A DNA stretch of 23,869 nt from an uncultured Dorea sp. (GCA_910577685.1 CAJTOH010000052.1:1-23869), one strand, 5' to 3'. Positions 1 to 7,050 are shown, counted from the first letter of the stretch. A program made the numbers and translations. The notes: generated by a model from the letters alone, not told the origin.

Positions 1-41
1 TTGATAGTATAGATTGTTCAACTTTTCTTGTCCACACTTAT

Positions 42-215
42 ATACTAACACCAAACGGCGGCATCGGTACAGTCATAGTAAAGGACATGAGCCGTGTCGG
101 GAGGGATTACCTTCAGGTAGGATTCTACACGGAGGTATTCTTCCGGGAAAAGGGTGTCCGTTTTATTGCTGTTTCCAATGGTGTTGACAGTGACAACAAC
201 ATCAGCAGTAAATCA
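42..215 (+). pseudogene. Large serine recombinase fragment (both ends missing)
   Basis: Translation in the frame of the ATG at 87 gives an internal piece of the catalytic domain of a large serine recombinase of the kind carried by Tn4451-like and other mobilizable elements. The recognisable core runs from about 60 to 200 and includes IGTVIVKDMSRVGRDYLQVG followed by a GVRFIA segment and a VDSDNN segment. In complete relatives this lies roughly 70 to 150 residues into a protein of about 500 residues. The residues before GGIGTV do not look like the family, the catalytic serine region is absent, and after about 205 the frame runs into a terminator hairpin. It is therefore a remnant flanked by breakpoints and not a functional enzyme. 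The longer open frame to 779 is not the gene. Confidence 0.75.
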
Positions 216-761
216 CCGAAAAATATAAGCCCGCCGAGTGTGGGATGGATTTTCCCATCCTCCCGGCTTTTTTTTGGCTACGCCAATTTTAATAAGGAAT
301 TCATCGTCTGCGAGTTTTCCCCATACATGATCCGGCTTCAGATTATTGAACATGATCCGGTAGCGGTGAACCGATTCCTGATTCAAATCATCTATCAGGA
401 GGTTTTCCAGGAGCAGCGCATCCTGTGGCGTATCTGCCTGATCGCGAAGCATAGCTTTTACTTCCTCGGCAGAACAGTGGTAGTCCCCCTCGTGGTTCCT
501 CTTGAACGTTCCTTTGAACATATCCTGGCCGATATATACAGGCTTGTCCCTTCGATCTGTGCGGGGAACCTCAATGACGATGAAGTCCATATCCCCATGT
601 CGGGCGCTGTATACATGGTGTTCAAGCAAAATATTATTATTGATATTCTGATGGTTGTTTCACATATTCCAGATATCAGAGAGCATCTGCTGGGGATTAT
701 GGATTCCTCTTGGAATAAATTCCTTTGTGTCTTTATTTTCTTCAATATTAAATTTCGTCAT
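213..761 (-). pseudogene. Broken AlbA_2 (Schlafen-type) ATP-binding/RecG-like regulator
   Basis: Read on the minus strand, an ATG at 761-759 opens a frame that meets an in-frame TGA at 662-660 after 33 codons. The same frame continues to 213. The stretch after the stop resembles the middle of AlbA_2-domain ATP-binding proteins (COG2865-like): an EVPR.DR.DKPVYIG segment, a GTFKRN.EGDY segment, an AMLRDQ segment and HVWGKLADDEFL.KIG. The conserved N-terminal AlbA_2 core seems to be missing between about codon 15 and the NPQQML segment, and the C-terminus is lost after KIGVAK, where translation enters the terminator hairpin. This looks like a gene with an internal deletion, a nonsense codon and a truncation. 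Family full length is about 450 to 500 residues, against roughly 183 codons here. Confidence 0.7.
232..276 (+). terminator. Rho-independent terminator after the recombinase remnant
   Basis: An imperfect GC-rich stem with a GGATGG/CCATCC core around 243-260, extended by GCCG/CGGC pairing, is followed by eight T residues at 268-275. It sits at the junction between the recombinase fragment and the convergent AlbA_2 fragment and probably came with one of the two elements. Confidence 0.6.
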
Positions 762-832
762 TTTTCACAATGCCTCTGAACAGTAACGAGAAGATATTTC
801 CAAAGTAAAAGGGAGGTTATAGCTTATCGACT

Positions 833-892
833 AATGCCCCTTTCTGTGTTATGATAATCAATGTATTATTATAAACAACAGAAAGGGGCATT
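833..892 (+). promoter_or_regulatory. 15-bp perfect inverted repeat covering the GTPase ribosome binding site
   Basis: AATGCCCCTTTCTGT at 833-847 and ACAGAAAGGGGCATT at 878-892 are exact reverse complements separated by 30 bases. The right arm contains GAAAGGGG (881-888), which is the Shine-Dalgarno sequence for the ATG at 897. In an RNA that includes both arms the ribosome binding site would be buried in the stem. The loop holds a seven-codon open frame (ATG at 851, TAA at 872-874) without a visible ribosome binding site of its own. If transcription instead starts within the loop, the repeat could be a DNA operator. Neither has been tested. Confidence 0.6.
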
Positions 893-896
893 TTCG

Positions 897-3848
897 ATGG
901 GAGAAACATCTGAAAATAAACCAAATAAATATATATGTGCTGCTATGTTGGCCCATGTAGACGCGGGTAAAACCACGTTGTCGGAGAGCCTTCTGTACCT
1001 GAGCGGCAAGATCAGAGAACTAGGCCGTGTGGACCATAAAAATGCATATCTGGACACCTATGAGCTTGAGCGGAACCGCGGTATCACGATCTTCTCCAAA
1101 CAGGCAGTATTTACTCTCGGGGAAAGTCAGGTAACGCTCCTTGATACGCCGGGACACGTGGACTTTTCTACGGAAATGGAGAGGACGCTGCAGGTTTTGG
1201 ACTACGCAATTCTGGTAATTAACGGGACGGACGGGGTGCAGGGGCATACCCGGACGCTGTGGAGCCTTTTGCGGCGGTATCGGATTCCCGTTTTTTTATT
1301 CATTAATAAGATGGATCAGGAAGGGACGAATCGTGAGAAACTTCTGGAGGAGCTAAAGACACAATTGAGCGGGGCCTGCGCGGCCTTCGACGAGGAAAAG
1401 GAGACTCTACACGAGGAGCTGGCGCTGTGTGAAGAGGACGCTCTCGAGGAGTATCTGGAAAGCGGAGGCTTACAAGAGGAAACTATTTCGCGCCTGATTG
1501 CAGAGAGAAAAGTGTACCCGTGTTATTTTGGGTCTGCGCTGAAGCTTTTCGGGGTGAGGGAATTTATGGATGGTCTTGAACGACATATGCGCGCATGGAC
1601 ACAAGACTCGGAGATAAATGGAAGGAATCCCAAGGAGGACGGCGGGAAAGCTGCAGCCGGCAGTCAGTTTGGGGCAAAGGTATTTAAGATATCCAGAGAT
1701 TCCCAGGGAAACCGTTTGACCCATCTCAGGGTTACGAAAGGCTCCTTGAAGGTCAAAGACATTCTGGCGTCTCATCCTGATGCGCCAAAGGCATGGGAAG
1801 AGAAGGTCAACCAGATCCGTATCTATTCGGGAGAAAAGTATGATATGGTTTCAGAGGCGCAGGCGGGATGCGTTTGTGCGGCGACAGGACTTAATCATAC
1901 GTATCCGGGCGAAGGATTGGGGGTGGAAAGTACATCACGTTCTCCGATACTAGAGCCTGTGCTAAATTACCGCGTCCGGTTGCCGGAAGGGTGCGACGCA
2001 CATGTTATGCTGCAGAAACTCAGACTACTTGAGGAAGAGGATCCTATGCTTCGAATCATGTGGGACGAGGAATTGGGGGAGATTTATGCGCAGTTAATGG
2101 GCGCGGTGCAGATAGAGATTCTTCAGAGCCTGATTCGAGAGCGGTTTCATACGGAGGTGTCGTTTGATACGGGAAATATTGTGTACAAGGAGACAATAAG
2201 AAAGACCGTGGAGGGGGTCGGGCATTTTGAGCCGCTTCGCCATTATGCGGAAGTCCATCTTTTAATGGAGCCGGGCGAACCGGGAAGCGGGATTATGTTG
2301 GATACGGACTGCAGCGAGGACGAGCTGGACGGAAATTGGCAGCGATTGGTTCTGACACATCTGGCTGAGCGGACGCACAGGGGAGTGCTGACGGGATCGG
2401 CAGTCACAGATTTAAAGATCACGCTGATTGCAGGACAGGCTCATCCAAAGCACACGGAGGGCGGAGATTTCCGGCAGGCGACGTACCGGGCCGTCCGTCA
2501 GGGGCTTATGCAGGCGGACAGTATTTTACTGGAGCCTTATTATGATTACAGGCTGGAAGTGCCGGCGGAGACGGTGGGACGCGCAATGACGGATATCCGC
2601 AGGATGTCAGGAGAATTCGATACGCCGGAGATCTCCGGGGAGACGGCGTCGCTGGCAGGAAAAGTACCGGCGGCGTCTATGCGGGATTATCAGATGGAGG
2701 TCAACAGTTATTCGAGAGGCAGGGGGAAGCTTACCTGTACGTTTAGGGGGTATGAGCCTTGTCACAATGCAGAGGAGATCATAGAAGAGAAGGGATATGA
2801 CCCGGAGAGGGATACGGAGAACCCTGCAGGGTCTGTATTCTGTGCCCACGGAGCAGGCTTTGTCGTGCCGTGGGATCAAGTGCCGGATTATATGCATGTT
2901 GAGAGTGTGCTTGAGAAGAAGACGAGACGGGATGCGGCCTGGGACACGACGGCTCTGGCAGACGGAGCGGACGCAGGGGCAGTTTGGGCGTCGGAGGGAG
3001 AAAGTGGAAATGCTTTGGCAGAGTCGAAGGGAGAAAGTGGAAATGCTTTGGAAGAGTCGAAGAGAGAAAGTGGAAATGCTTGGACAGGGCCGAAGGCAGA
3101 ACGAATTTCGGCAGGTAAAAGCGGAAAGAAGGAGGGCATGAACCATGCGGGGGGAAGGTTAAGCGTGGGAACCCGGCAGACAGATTTCAGCGGAGAAGAG
3201 GAGAGAGAGTTAGAGGAGATCTTTATCCGCACCTACGGGAAGATTGAGAGGAAACTGCCGCCTGAGTCAACGTCTGTCGCCAGTTCGCCAAAGGAAAAGC
3301 GGTGCAGGAAGGACGAGGTTTATCAGGAGTATCTGCTGGTGGACGGGTATAACGTGATATTTGCGTGGGACGATCTCAAGGAGCTGGCGAAAGTGAATAT
3401 TGAGGCCGCAAGGAATAAGCTGATGGACATCCTGTGTAATTATCAGGGGTTTCGGAAATGTATTGTGATTCTTGTATTCGATGCCTACAAAGTGGACGGT
3501 TTTGCGTTGGAGATTCAGAAATACCATAATATTCATGTGGTGTACACAAAGGAGGCTGAGACGGCGGACCAGTATATTGAGAAGGTGGTGCATCAGATCG
3601 GAAAGAAGTATCATGTGATGGTGGTGACGTCAGACAGCGTAGAGCAGGTCGTGGCCTTGGGGCAGGGAGGCAAGCTGATTTCTTCGCGGGAATTTAAGGA
3701 AGAGGTGGAGCTTGTAAGACGTCAGATTCGGGAGGAGTATGAGAGCAGAAGAGAACCCGGGAAGAATTACCTGTTTGACCACATGGATGAGAAGATGGCG
3801 GAAGAGATGGAAGAAGTAAGGCTTGGAAGGAAGGATACGATCGGGTAA
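897..3848 (+). CDS. Tet(M)-like translational GTPase fused to a Rae1/YacP-type NYN nuclease domain
   Basis: A 983-residue protein. Residues 19 onward carry the G1 motif AHVDAGKTT, then RGITIF (G2), DTPGH (G3), NKMD (G4) and a GSAL element (G5), in the arrangement of ribosomal-protection proteins and EF-G. EF-G-like domains II to V continue to about residue 680. A low-complexity linker with 11-residue repeats follows. From about residue 812 to 960 there is an NYN/PIN-like domain close to Bacillus YacP/Rae1: LLVDGYNVIFAW (Asp at about 816), LVFDAYKVDG, TKEAETADQYIE, TSDSVEQ. Rae1 is a ribosome-associated endonuclease that cuts mRNA in the A site, and Tet(M)-like factors bind at the A site. A role in acting on stalled or drug-blocked ribosomes is therefore plausible, but it is inference. 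The Tet(M) domain IV loop that displaces tetracycline is not conserved (an HPKHTEGGDFR segment is here), so drug resistance should not be assumed. The ATG at 897 is chosen over 861 because GAAAGGGG lies eight bases upstream. Confidence 0.88.
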   Translation: MGETSENKPNKYICAAMLAHVDAGKTTLSESLLYLSGKIRELGRVDHKNAYLDTYELERNRGITIFSKQAVFTLGESQVTLLDTPGHVDFSTEMERTLQVLDYAILVINGTDGVQGHTRTLWSLLRRYRIPVFLFINKMDQEGTNREKLLEELKTQLSGACAAFDEEKETLHEELALCEEDALEEYLESGGLQEETISRLIAERKVYPCYFGSALKLFGVREFMDGLERHMRAWTQDSEINGRNPKEDGGKAAAGSQFGAKVFKISRDSQGNRLTHLRVTKGSLKVKDILASHPDAPKAWEEKVNQIRIYSGEKYDMVSEAQAGCVCAATGLNHTYPGEGLGVESTSRSPILEPVLNYRVRLPEGCDAHVMLQKLRLLEEEDPMLRIMWDEELGEIYAQLMGAVQIEILQSLIRERFHTEVSFDTGNIVYKETIRKTVEGVGHFEPLRHYAEVHLLMEPGEPGSGIMLDTDCSEDELDGNWQRLVLTHLAERTHRGVLTGSAVTDLKITLIAGQAHPKHTEGGDFRQATYRAVRQGLMQADSILLEPYYDYRLEVPAETVGRAMTDIRRMSGEFDTPEISGETASLAGKVPAASMRDYQMEVNSYSRGRGKLTCTFRGYEPCHNAEEIIEEKGYDPERDTENPAGSVFCAHGAGFVVPWDQVPDYMHVESVLEKKTRRDAAWDTTALADGADAGAVWASEGESGNALAESKGESGNALEESKRESGNAWTGPKAERISAGKSGKKEGMNHAGGRLSVGTRQTDFSGEEERELEEIFIRTYGKIERKLPPESTSVASSPKEKRCRKDEVYQEYLLVDGYNVIFAWDDLKELAKVNIEAARNKLMDILCNYQGFRKCIVILVFDAYKVDGFALEIQKYHNIHVVYTKEAETADQYIEKVVHQIGKKYHVMVVTSDSVEQVVALGQGGKLISSREFKEEVELVRRQIREEYESRREPGKNYLFDHMDEKMAEEMEEVRLGRKDTIG
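3000..3098 (+). repeat. Three 33-bp tandem repeats in the GTPase-nuclease linker
   Basis: Three consecutive 33-base units begin at 3000, 3033 and 3066 and each starts with the core GAAAGTGGAAATGCTT(T). They encode the 11-residue units ESGNALAESKG, ESGNALEESKR and ESGNAWTGPKA. The unit length keeps the reading frame, so copy number can change linker length without disrupting the protein. Confidence 0.9.
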
Positions 3849-3919
3849 TTATAAAGGGGAGACTTCCGGAGCAGCATGTACGGATACGTTTTGATAATGG
3901 AGTGATAAATTTTTAACAC

Positions 3920-3948
3920 TTGACAATTCTTGAATATTGTTCTAATAT
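3920..3948 (+). promoter_or_regulatory. Sigma-A promoter of the met leader-metNIQ transcript
   Basis: TTGACA at 3920-3925 and TAATAT at 3943-3948 are separated by exactly 17 bases, predicting a start site near 3955. It is the only strong promoter visible between the GTPase gene and metN. Confidence 0.8.
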
Positions 3949-3955
3949 ACTATAG

Positions 3956-3978
3956 AATTGTAAAGAAATTTTACAATT
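3956..3978 (+). promoter_or_regulatory. 9-bp inverted repeat at the predicted transcription start
   Basis: AATTGTAAA (3956-3964) and TTTACAATT (3970-3978) form a perfect inverted repeat with a five-base spacer, immediately at or after the predicted start site. It could be a repressor operator or a 5' stem-loop that protects the mRNA; sequence alone does not separate these. Confidence 0.5.
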
Positions 3979-4009
3979 TTTAAAGATTGGCAAGGAAGGA
4001 GAAACAGAT

Positions 4010-4105
4010 ATGAAGGCGACGTTTCATCAGAATAGGAATCAGAATATGATGATGGCAGGCTGTGTTGACATGTGCATGATGTGCATGATGAACATGGCTT
4101 ATTAG
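4010..4105 (+). CDS. Methionine/cysteine-rich leader peptide (31 aa) upstream of metNIQ
   Basis: A strong ribosome binding site (AAGGAAGGAG, ending nine bases before the ATG) precedes a 31-codon frame. Ten of its residues are methionine and three are cysteine. The Met codons concentrate in the second half: three in a row at codons 13-15, then codons 21, 23, 24, 26, 27 and 29, ending just before the TAG. No domain is expected at this size. Position, composition and the intrinsic terminator that follows at 4161 fit a leader peptide whose translation senses charged tRNA-Met and controls readthrough into the methionine transporter genes, as His or Trp leader peptides do in proteobacteria. No S-box or T-box motif was recognised in this leader. 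The peptide could alternatively be a small functional or metal-binding protein. Confidence 0.7.
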   Translation: MKATFHQNRNQNMMMAGCVDMCMMCMMNMAY

Positions 4106-4160
4106 CGTATGCGTCTGAATATCTGATTTTTGACATACTATTGTTATTGGGTAGAGTGTA

Positions 4161-4200
4161 AGGAGCAGGTACGGCGTGTACTTGTTCCTTTTTGTATTTT
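4161..4200 (+). terminator. Intrinsic terminator between the leader peptide and metN (putative attenuator)
   Basis: AGGAGCAGGTAC (4161-4172) pairs with GTACTTGTTCCT (4178-4189) over 12 bp, two of them G-U, around a five-base loop, followed by TTTTTGTATTTT. It lies after the Met-rich leader and before metN, so it must be passed to express the transporter. A convincing competing antiterminator helix could not be fixed by eye; a weak hairpin with GTATG/CATAC arms lies at about 4107-4138. Confidence 0.75.
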
Positions 4201-4236
4201 ACACAGGTATATTTCATATGGAGAGGAGAAAAGCAG

Positions 4237-5268
4237 ATGGCACAGATTGAAGTAAGGCATCTTTCGAAAACATTTACTTCAAAGGATGTGAAGGTTGACG
4301 CCTTAAAGGATATCAACCTTGAGATTGAGCAGGGGGATATCTATGGGATCATCGGTATGTCCGGGGCGGGCAAGAGTACCTTGGTACGATGCTTGAATTA
4401 TCTGGAACAGCCGACAGAGGGCGAGGTGCTGGTAGAGGGCAAGGAGCTGGGGAAAATGTCGGAAAAAGAGCTTCTGAAGCAGAGGAAGGATATTGCAATG
4501 ATTTTTCAGCACTTTAACCTGCTGATGCAGAAGAACGTGGTAGATAATGTCAGTTTCCCGCTGCTGATTCAGGGGGCGAAGAAGAAGGATGCGTATAAGA
4601 GGGCAAAGGAGCTGCTGGGAATCGTAGGATTAGAGGAAAAAGCGTTGGCTTATCCGGCGCAGCTTTCGGGAGGGCAGAAGCAGAGGGTCGCTATTGCCAG
4701 AGCGCTGGCGTCGGACCCAAGGATCCTGCTCTGCGACGAAGCGACAAGCGCCCTTGATCCGCAGACGACGGCGTCTATTTTAGAGCTTTTGAAAGATATT
4801 AATTACCGCTTTGGGATTACGATCGTGATTATCACTCACCAGATGTCGGTAATTCGTAAAATATGCAGCCATGTGGCGATTATGTCGTCGGGAGAGATTA
4901 AGGAGCATGGGCTGGTGGAGGAGATTTTCAGCCATCCGAAGACGAGAGAGGCGAGGGATCTGATTCTGAAAGACGTAGAAGGCGAAGGGGCGGTCAGTCT
5001 GGCGAAGCCTCAGGACAGGCTTAAGGAAGCTAAGAAGATCAGGATTGTATTTTCGGAGAATTCATCATTTGAGCCTGTGATTGCAAATATGGTACTCAAG
5101 ACGGGCAGACCTGTGAATATCCTGAAGGCGGATACGAAGAACGTGGGAGGAATCGCCAAGGGAGAGATGATTCTGGGACTTCCGGGCGACGAGAAGCTTC
5201 AAAGAGAGATTGAGGATTATATCCGCGCACGTGGATTGGAGATTGAGGAGGTGACAGGAGATGTTTAG
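4237..5268 (+). CDS. metN: Methionine ABC transporter ATP-binding protein MetN
   Basis: This is the ATPase subunit of the MetNIQ importer, which drives uptake of methionine across the cytoplasmic membrane. The 343-residue protein has Walker A GMSGAGKST (residues 40-48), the Q-loop region FQHFNLL, the signature LSGGQKQR, Walker B ILLCDEATSALD and the switch histidine in ITHQM. The last 80 or so residues form the C-terminal NIL/ACT-like domain that binds methionine and mediates trans-inhibition in characterised MetN proteins. The start at 4237 is preceded by GGAGAGGAG; an upstream in-frame start at 4192 falls in the terminator's T tract and is rejected. The gene overlaps metI by eight bases, so the two are translationally coupled. 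Confidence 0.95.
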   Translation: MAQIEVRHLSKTFTSKDVKVDALKDINLEIEQGDIYGIIGMSGAGKSTLVRCLNYLEQPTEGEVLVEGKELGKMSEKELLKQRKDIAMIFQHFNLLMQKNVVDNVSFPLLIQGAKKKDAYKRAKELLGIVGLEEKALAYPAQLSGGQKQRVAIARALASDPRILLCDEATSALDPQTTASILELLKDINYRFGITIVIITHQMSVIRKICSHVAIMSSGEIKEHGLVEEIFSHPKTREARDLILKDVEGEGAVSLAKPQDRLKEAKKIRIVFSENSSFEPVIANMVLKTGRPVNILKADTKNVGGIAKGEMILGLPGDEKLQREIEDYIRARGLEIEEVTGDV

Positions 5269-5920
5269 CAGTGAAGTAATACAGATGTTGATAAGAGGAA
5301 TAGGGGAGACGCTGTATATGACGCTGGCATCCACGCTGTTCGGGTATCTGTTCGGGCTTCCTATGGGGATCCTTCTGACTATATCCGACAGAGAAGGAAT
5401 CAAGCCGAACCTGTTTCTTTATAAGGTTATGGATGCGGCGGCGAATATAGTGAGGAGCGTTCCCTTTTTGATTCTGCTGATTGTTCTGATTCCGTTTACG
5501 CGGCTGATAGTGGGAAAGAGCTATGGTTCAACGGCGACGATCGTCCCCCTTGTGGTGGCGGCTGTTCCCTACATAGCCCGTATGGTGGAGTCGTCCCTCA
5601 GGGAAGTGGACGCAGGCGTGATCGAGGCGGCAAGGTCAATGGGCGCGTCTACGTTTACGATTGTGACAAAGGTTATGCTGGTGGAGGCCCGTACATCCCT
5701 GATTGTGGGCGTTACGATAACGCTGGGGACGATACTTGGCTATTCTGCAATGGCGGGAACGGTCGGCGGAGGCGGGCTTGGAGACATTGCGATCCGCTAT
5801 GGATATCACCGGTATGAGGCCGGGATTATGGCGGTTACGGTCGTATTATTAATCTTGCTGGTGCAGATATTCCAGACGGTTGGCATGAAACTGTCTGTTT
5901 GCTTGGATAGAAGAAAGTAA
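5261..5920 (+). CDS. metI: Methionine ABC transporter permease MetI
   Basis: The integral membrane subunit of the methionine importer, 219 residues with about five hydrophobic segments. The cytoplasmic coupling motif appears as EAARSMGASTFTIVTKVML around residues 125-145, the EAA loop that docks onto MetN. The length matches the family. Its ATG lies inside the end of metN, preceded by GGAGGTGACAGGAG, which fits translational coupling and a one-to-one subunit ratio. A 91-base gap with a stem-loop separates it from metQ. Confidence 0.95.
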   Translation: MFSSEVIQMLIRGIGETLYMTLASTLFGYLFGLPMGILLTISDREGIKPNLFLYKVMDAAANIVRSVPFLILLIVLIPFTRLIVGKSYGSTATIVPLVVAAVPYIARMVESSLREVDAGVIEAARSMGASTFTIVTKVMLVEARTSLIVGVTITLGTILGYSAMAGTVGGGGLGDIAIRYGYHRYEAGIMAVTVVLLILLVQIFQTVGMKLSVCLDRRK

Positions 5921-5927
5921 CTGGCCG

Positions 5928-5970
5928 GTTCCGGGAAGAAAAATCTGCCTGCGGCAGGCTTGTCCGGAAC
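5928..5970 (+). other. Nested stem-loop between metI and metQ
   Basis: GTTCCGG (5928-5934) pairs with CCGGAAC (5964-5970), enclosing a second hairpin GCCTG-CGG-CAGGC (5947-5959). No T tract follows on the plus strand, so it is unlikely to terminate transcription. It may be an mRNA processing or stability element that lets the binding protein be made in excess of the membrane subunits, as is common in ABC operons. Confidence 0.5.
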
Positions 5971-6011
5971 AGCAGGGGCAGTTGCAATAGATAAGAAAAT
6001 GGAGGAGATGT

Positions 6012-6857
6012 ATGATGAAGAAAAGAGTATTAGCAGTATTGTTGGCAGGAGTATTGGCGGCAGCGGCGTTGACGGGCTGCGGCGGTTCGGATAAGGGCGG
6101 GTCTTCCGGCTCATCGTCCGAATCCAAGGAGATTAAGGTTGCGGCATCCGCAACGCCTCACTCCGAGATTCTCGAAGAGGCGAAGGGGCTTCTGGAAAAA
6201 GAAGGATATAAATTAGAGGTGACGGTGTTCGACGACTATGTTCAGCCGAATGAAGTGGTGGAGAGCGGCGACTTTGACGCAAATTATTTCCAGCATATCC
6301 CATATCTTGACAGTTTTAATGAAGAGAAAGGGACGCATTTGGTAAATGCCGGCGGAATCCACTATGAGCCTTTTGGAATTTATCCGGGAACAAAGAAGAG
6401 TCTGGACGAGCTGAAAGAGGGAGATACGATTGCTGTTCCGAACGACACGACTAATGAGGCGCGGGCGCTTCTGCTTCTTCAGGATAACGGCGTGATTACC
6501 CTGAAAAAGGACGCGGGACTGAATGCTACGGTAAATGATATCGAGGAGAATACTAAGAATATCGAGATCGTGGAGCTTGAGGCGGCGCAGGTGTCCAGAG
6601 TTGTAGACGAGGTTGCTTTTGTGGTATTGAACGGAAATTACGCGTTAGAGGCGGGATATTCTGTGAAATCTGACGCTATTGCATATGAGAAGTCCGACTC
6701 CGAGGCGGCAAAGACTTATGTGAACGTTATTGCGGTAAAAGAAGGCAACGGGGAGACCGAGGCGGTTCAGGCGTTGGTAGAGGCGCTGAAATCTGACGAG
6801 ATCAAGAAATTTATTGATGAGAAGTACGACGGAGCTGTGATTGCGTTTGAGGAGTAA
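6012..6857 (+). CDS. metQ: Methionine-binding lipoprotein MetQ (NlpA family)
   Basis: The substrate-binding component of the importer, 281 residues, anchored to the outer face of the membrane by a lipid. It has a lipoprotein signal peptide with a basic start, a hydrophobic core and the lipobox LTGC with the cysteine near residue 23, followed by a Gly/Ser-rich tether. The body carries the NlpA/MetQ pattern: TPHSEILE, VFDDYVQPNEVVESGDFDANYFQH, GIYPGTKKSLDEL, PNDTTNEARALLLLQD. The tandem ATGs at 6012 and 6015 both fit the GGAGGAG upstream. Last gene of the met operon; a palindromic repeat with a T tract ends the unit. Confidence 0.95.
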   Translation: MMKKRVLAVLLAGVLAAAALTGCGGSDKGGSSGSSSESKEIKVAASATPHSEILEEAKGLLEKEGYKLEVTVFDDYVQPNEVVESGDFDANYFQHIPYLDSFNEEKGTHLVNAGGIHYEPFGIYPGTKKSLDELKEGDTIAVPNDTTNEARALLLLQDNGVITLKKDAGLNATVNDIEENTKNIEIVELEAAQVSRVVDEVAFVVLNGNYALEAGYSVKSDAIAYEKSDSEAAKTYVNVIAVKEGNGETEAVQALVEALKSDEIKKFIDEKYDGAVIAFEE

Positions 6858-6932
6858 GGTATAGTTAAAGGGGGATGCGGATTTTCCAAACATAGGTAAA
6901 ATAGACCTCACAAGTCAATGCGGACAAGGAAT

Positions 6933-7050
6933 GAAGGGGTTGTTGCAATAGGCAAAATAATTACAAGATATGGCGGAATTCAGTTTCTAGAAAATGCCAT
7001 ATCTTGTGAAATTTATGCTTAATGCGACAGCCCCTTCTTTTTTTCTTTTA
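6933..7050. repeat. Palindromic repeat, copy A (long form), with flanking T tract
   Basis: A 105-bp element (6933-7037) whose two halves are near-complete inverted repeats: GAAGGGGTTGTTGCA... pairs with ...TGCGACAGCCCCTTC, and the inner arms ACAAGATATGGC and GCCATATCTTGT are exact complements, leaving a loop of about 20 bases. A run of T residues follows at 7038-7044. It lies between metQ and the convergent GNAT gene and very likely terminates transcription from both sides. Copy B at 14769 shares most of its sequence. Confidence 0.85.

Noticed and set aside
87..779. A 230-residue open frame on the plus strand
   Set aside because: Only its first 40 or so codons are recombinase-like; the rest is the opposite strand of the AlbA_2 remnant and includes a terminator, so it is not one gene.
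2998..3098. CRISPR-like array
   Set aside because: The 33-bp units are contiguous with no spacers, keep the coding frame and number only three; they are a coding tandem repeat.
897..3848. A simple tetracycline resistance gene call
   Set aside because: The GTPase part resembles Tet(M), but the drug-displacing domain IV loop differs and a nuclease domain is fused, so resistance is not supported by sequence.
3950..4236. SAM (S-box) riboswitch or T-box upstream of metN
   Set aside because: No S-box core motifs and no T-box sequence were found by eye; the leader instead has a Met-rich open frame and a terminator.
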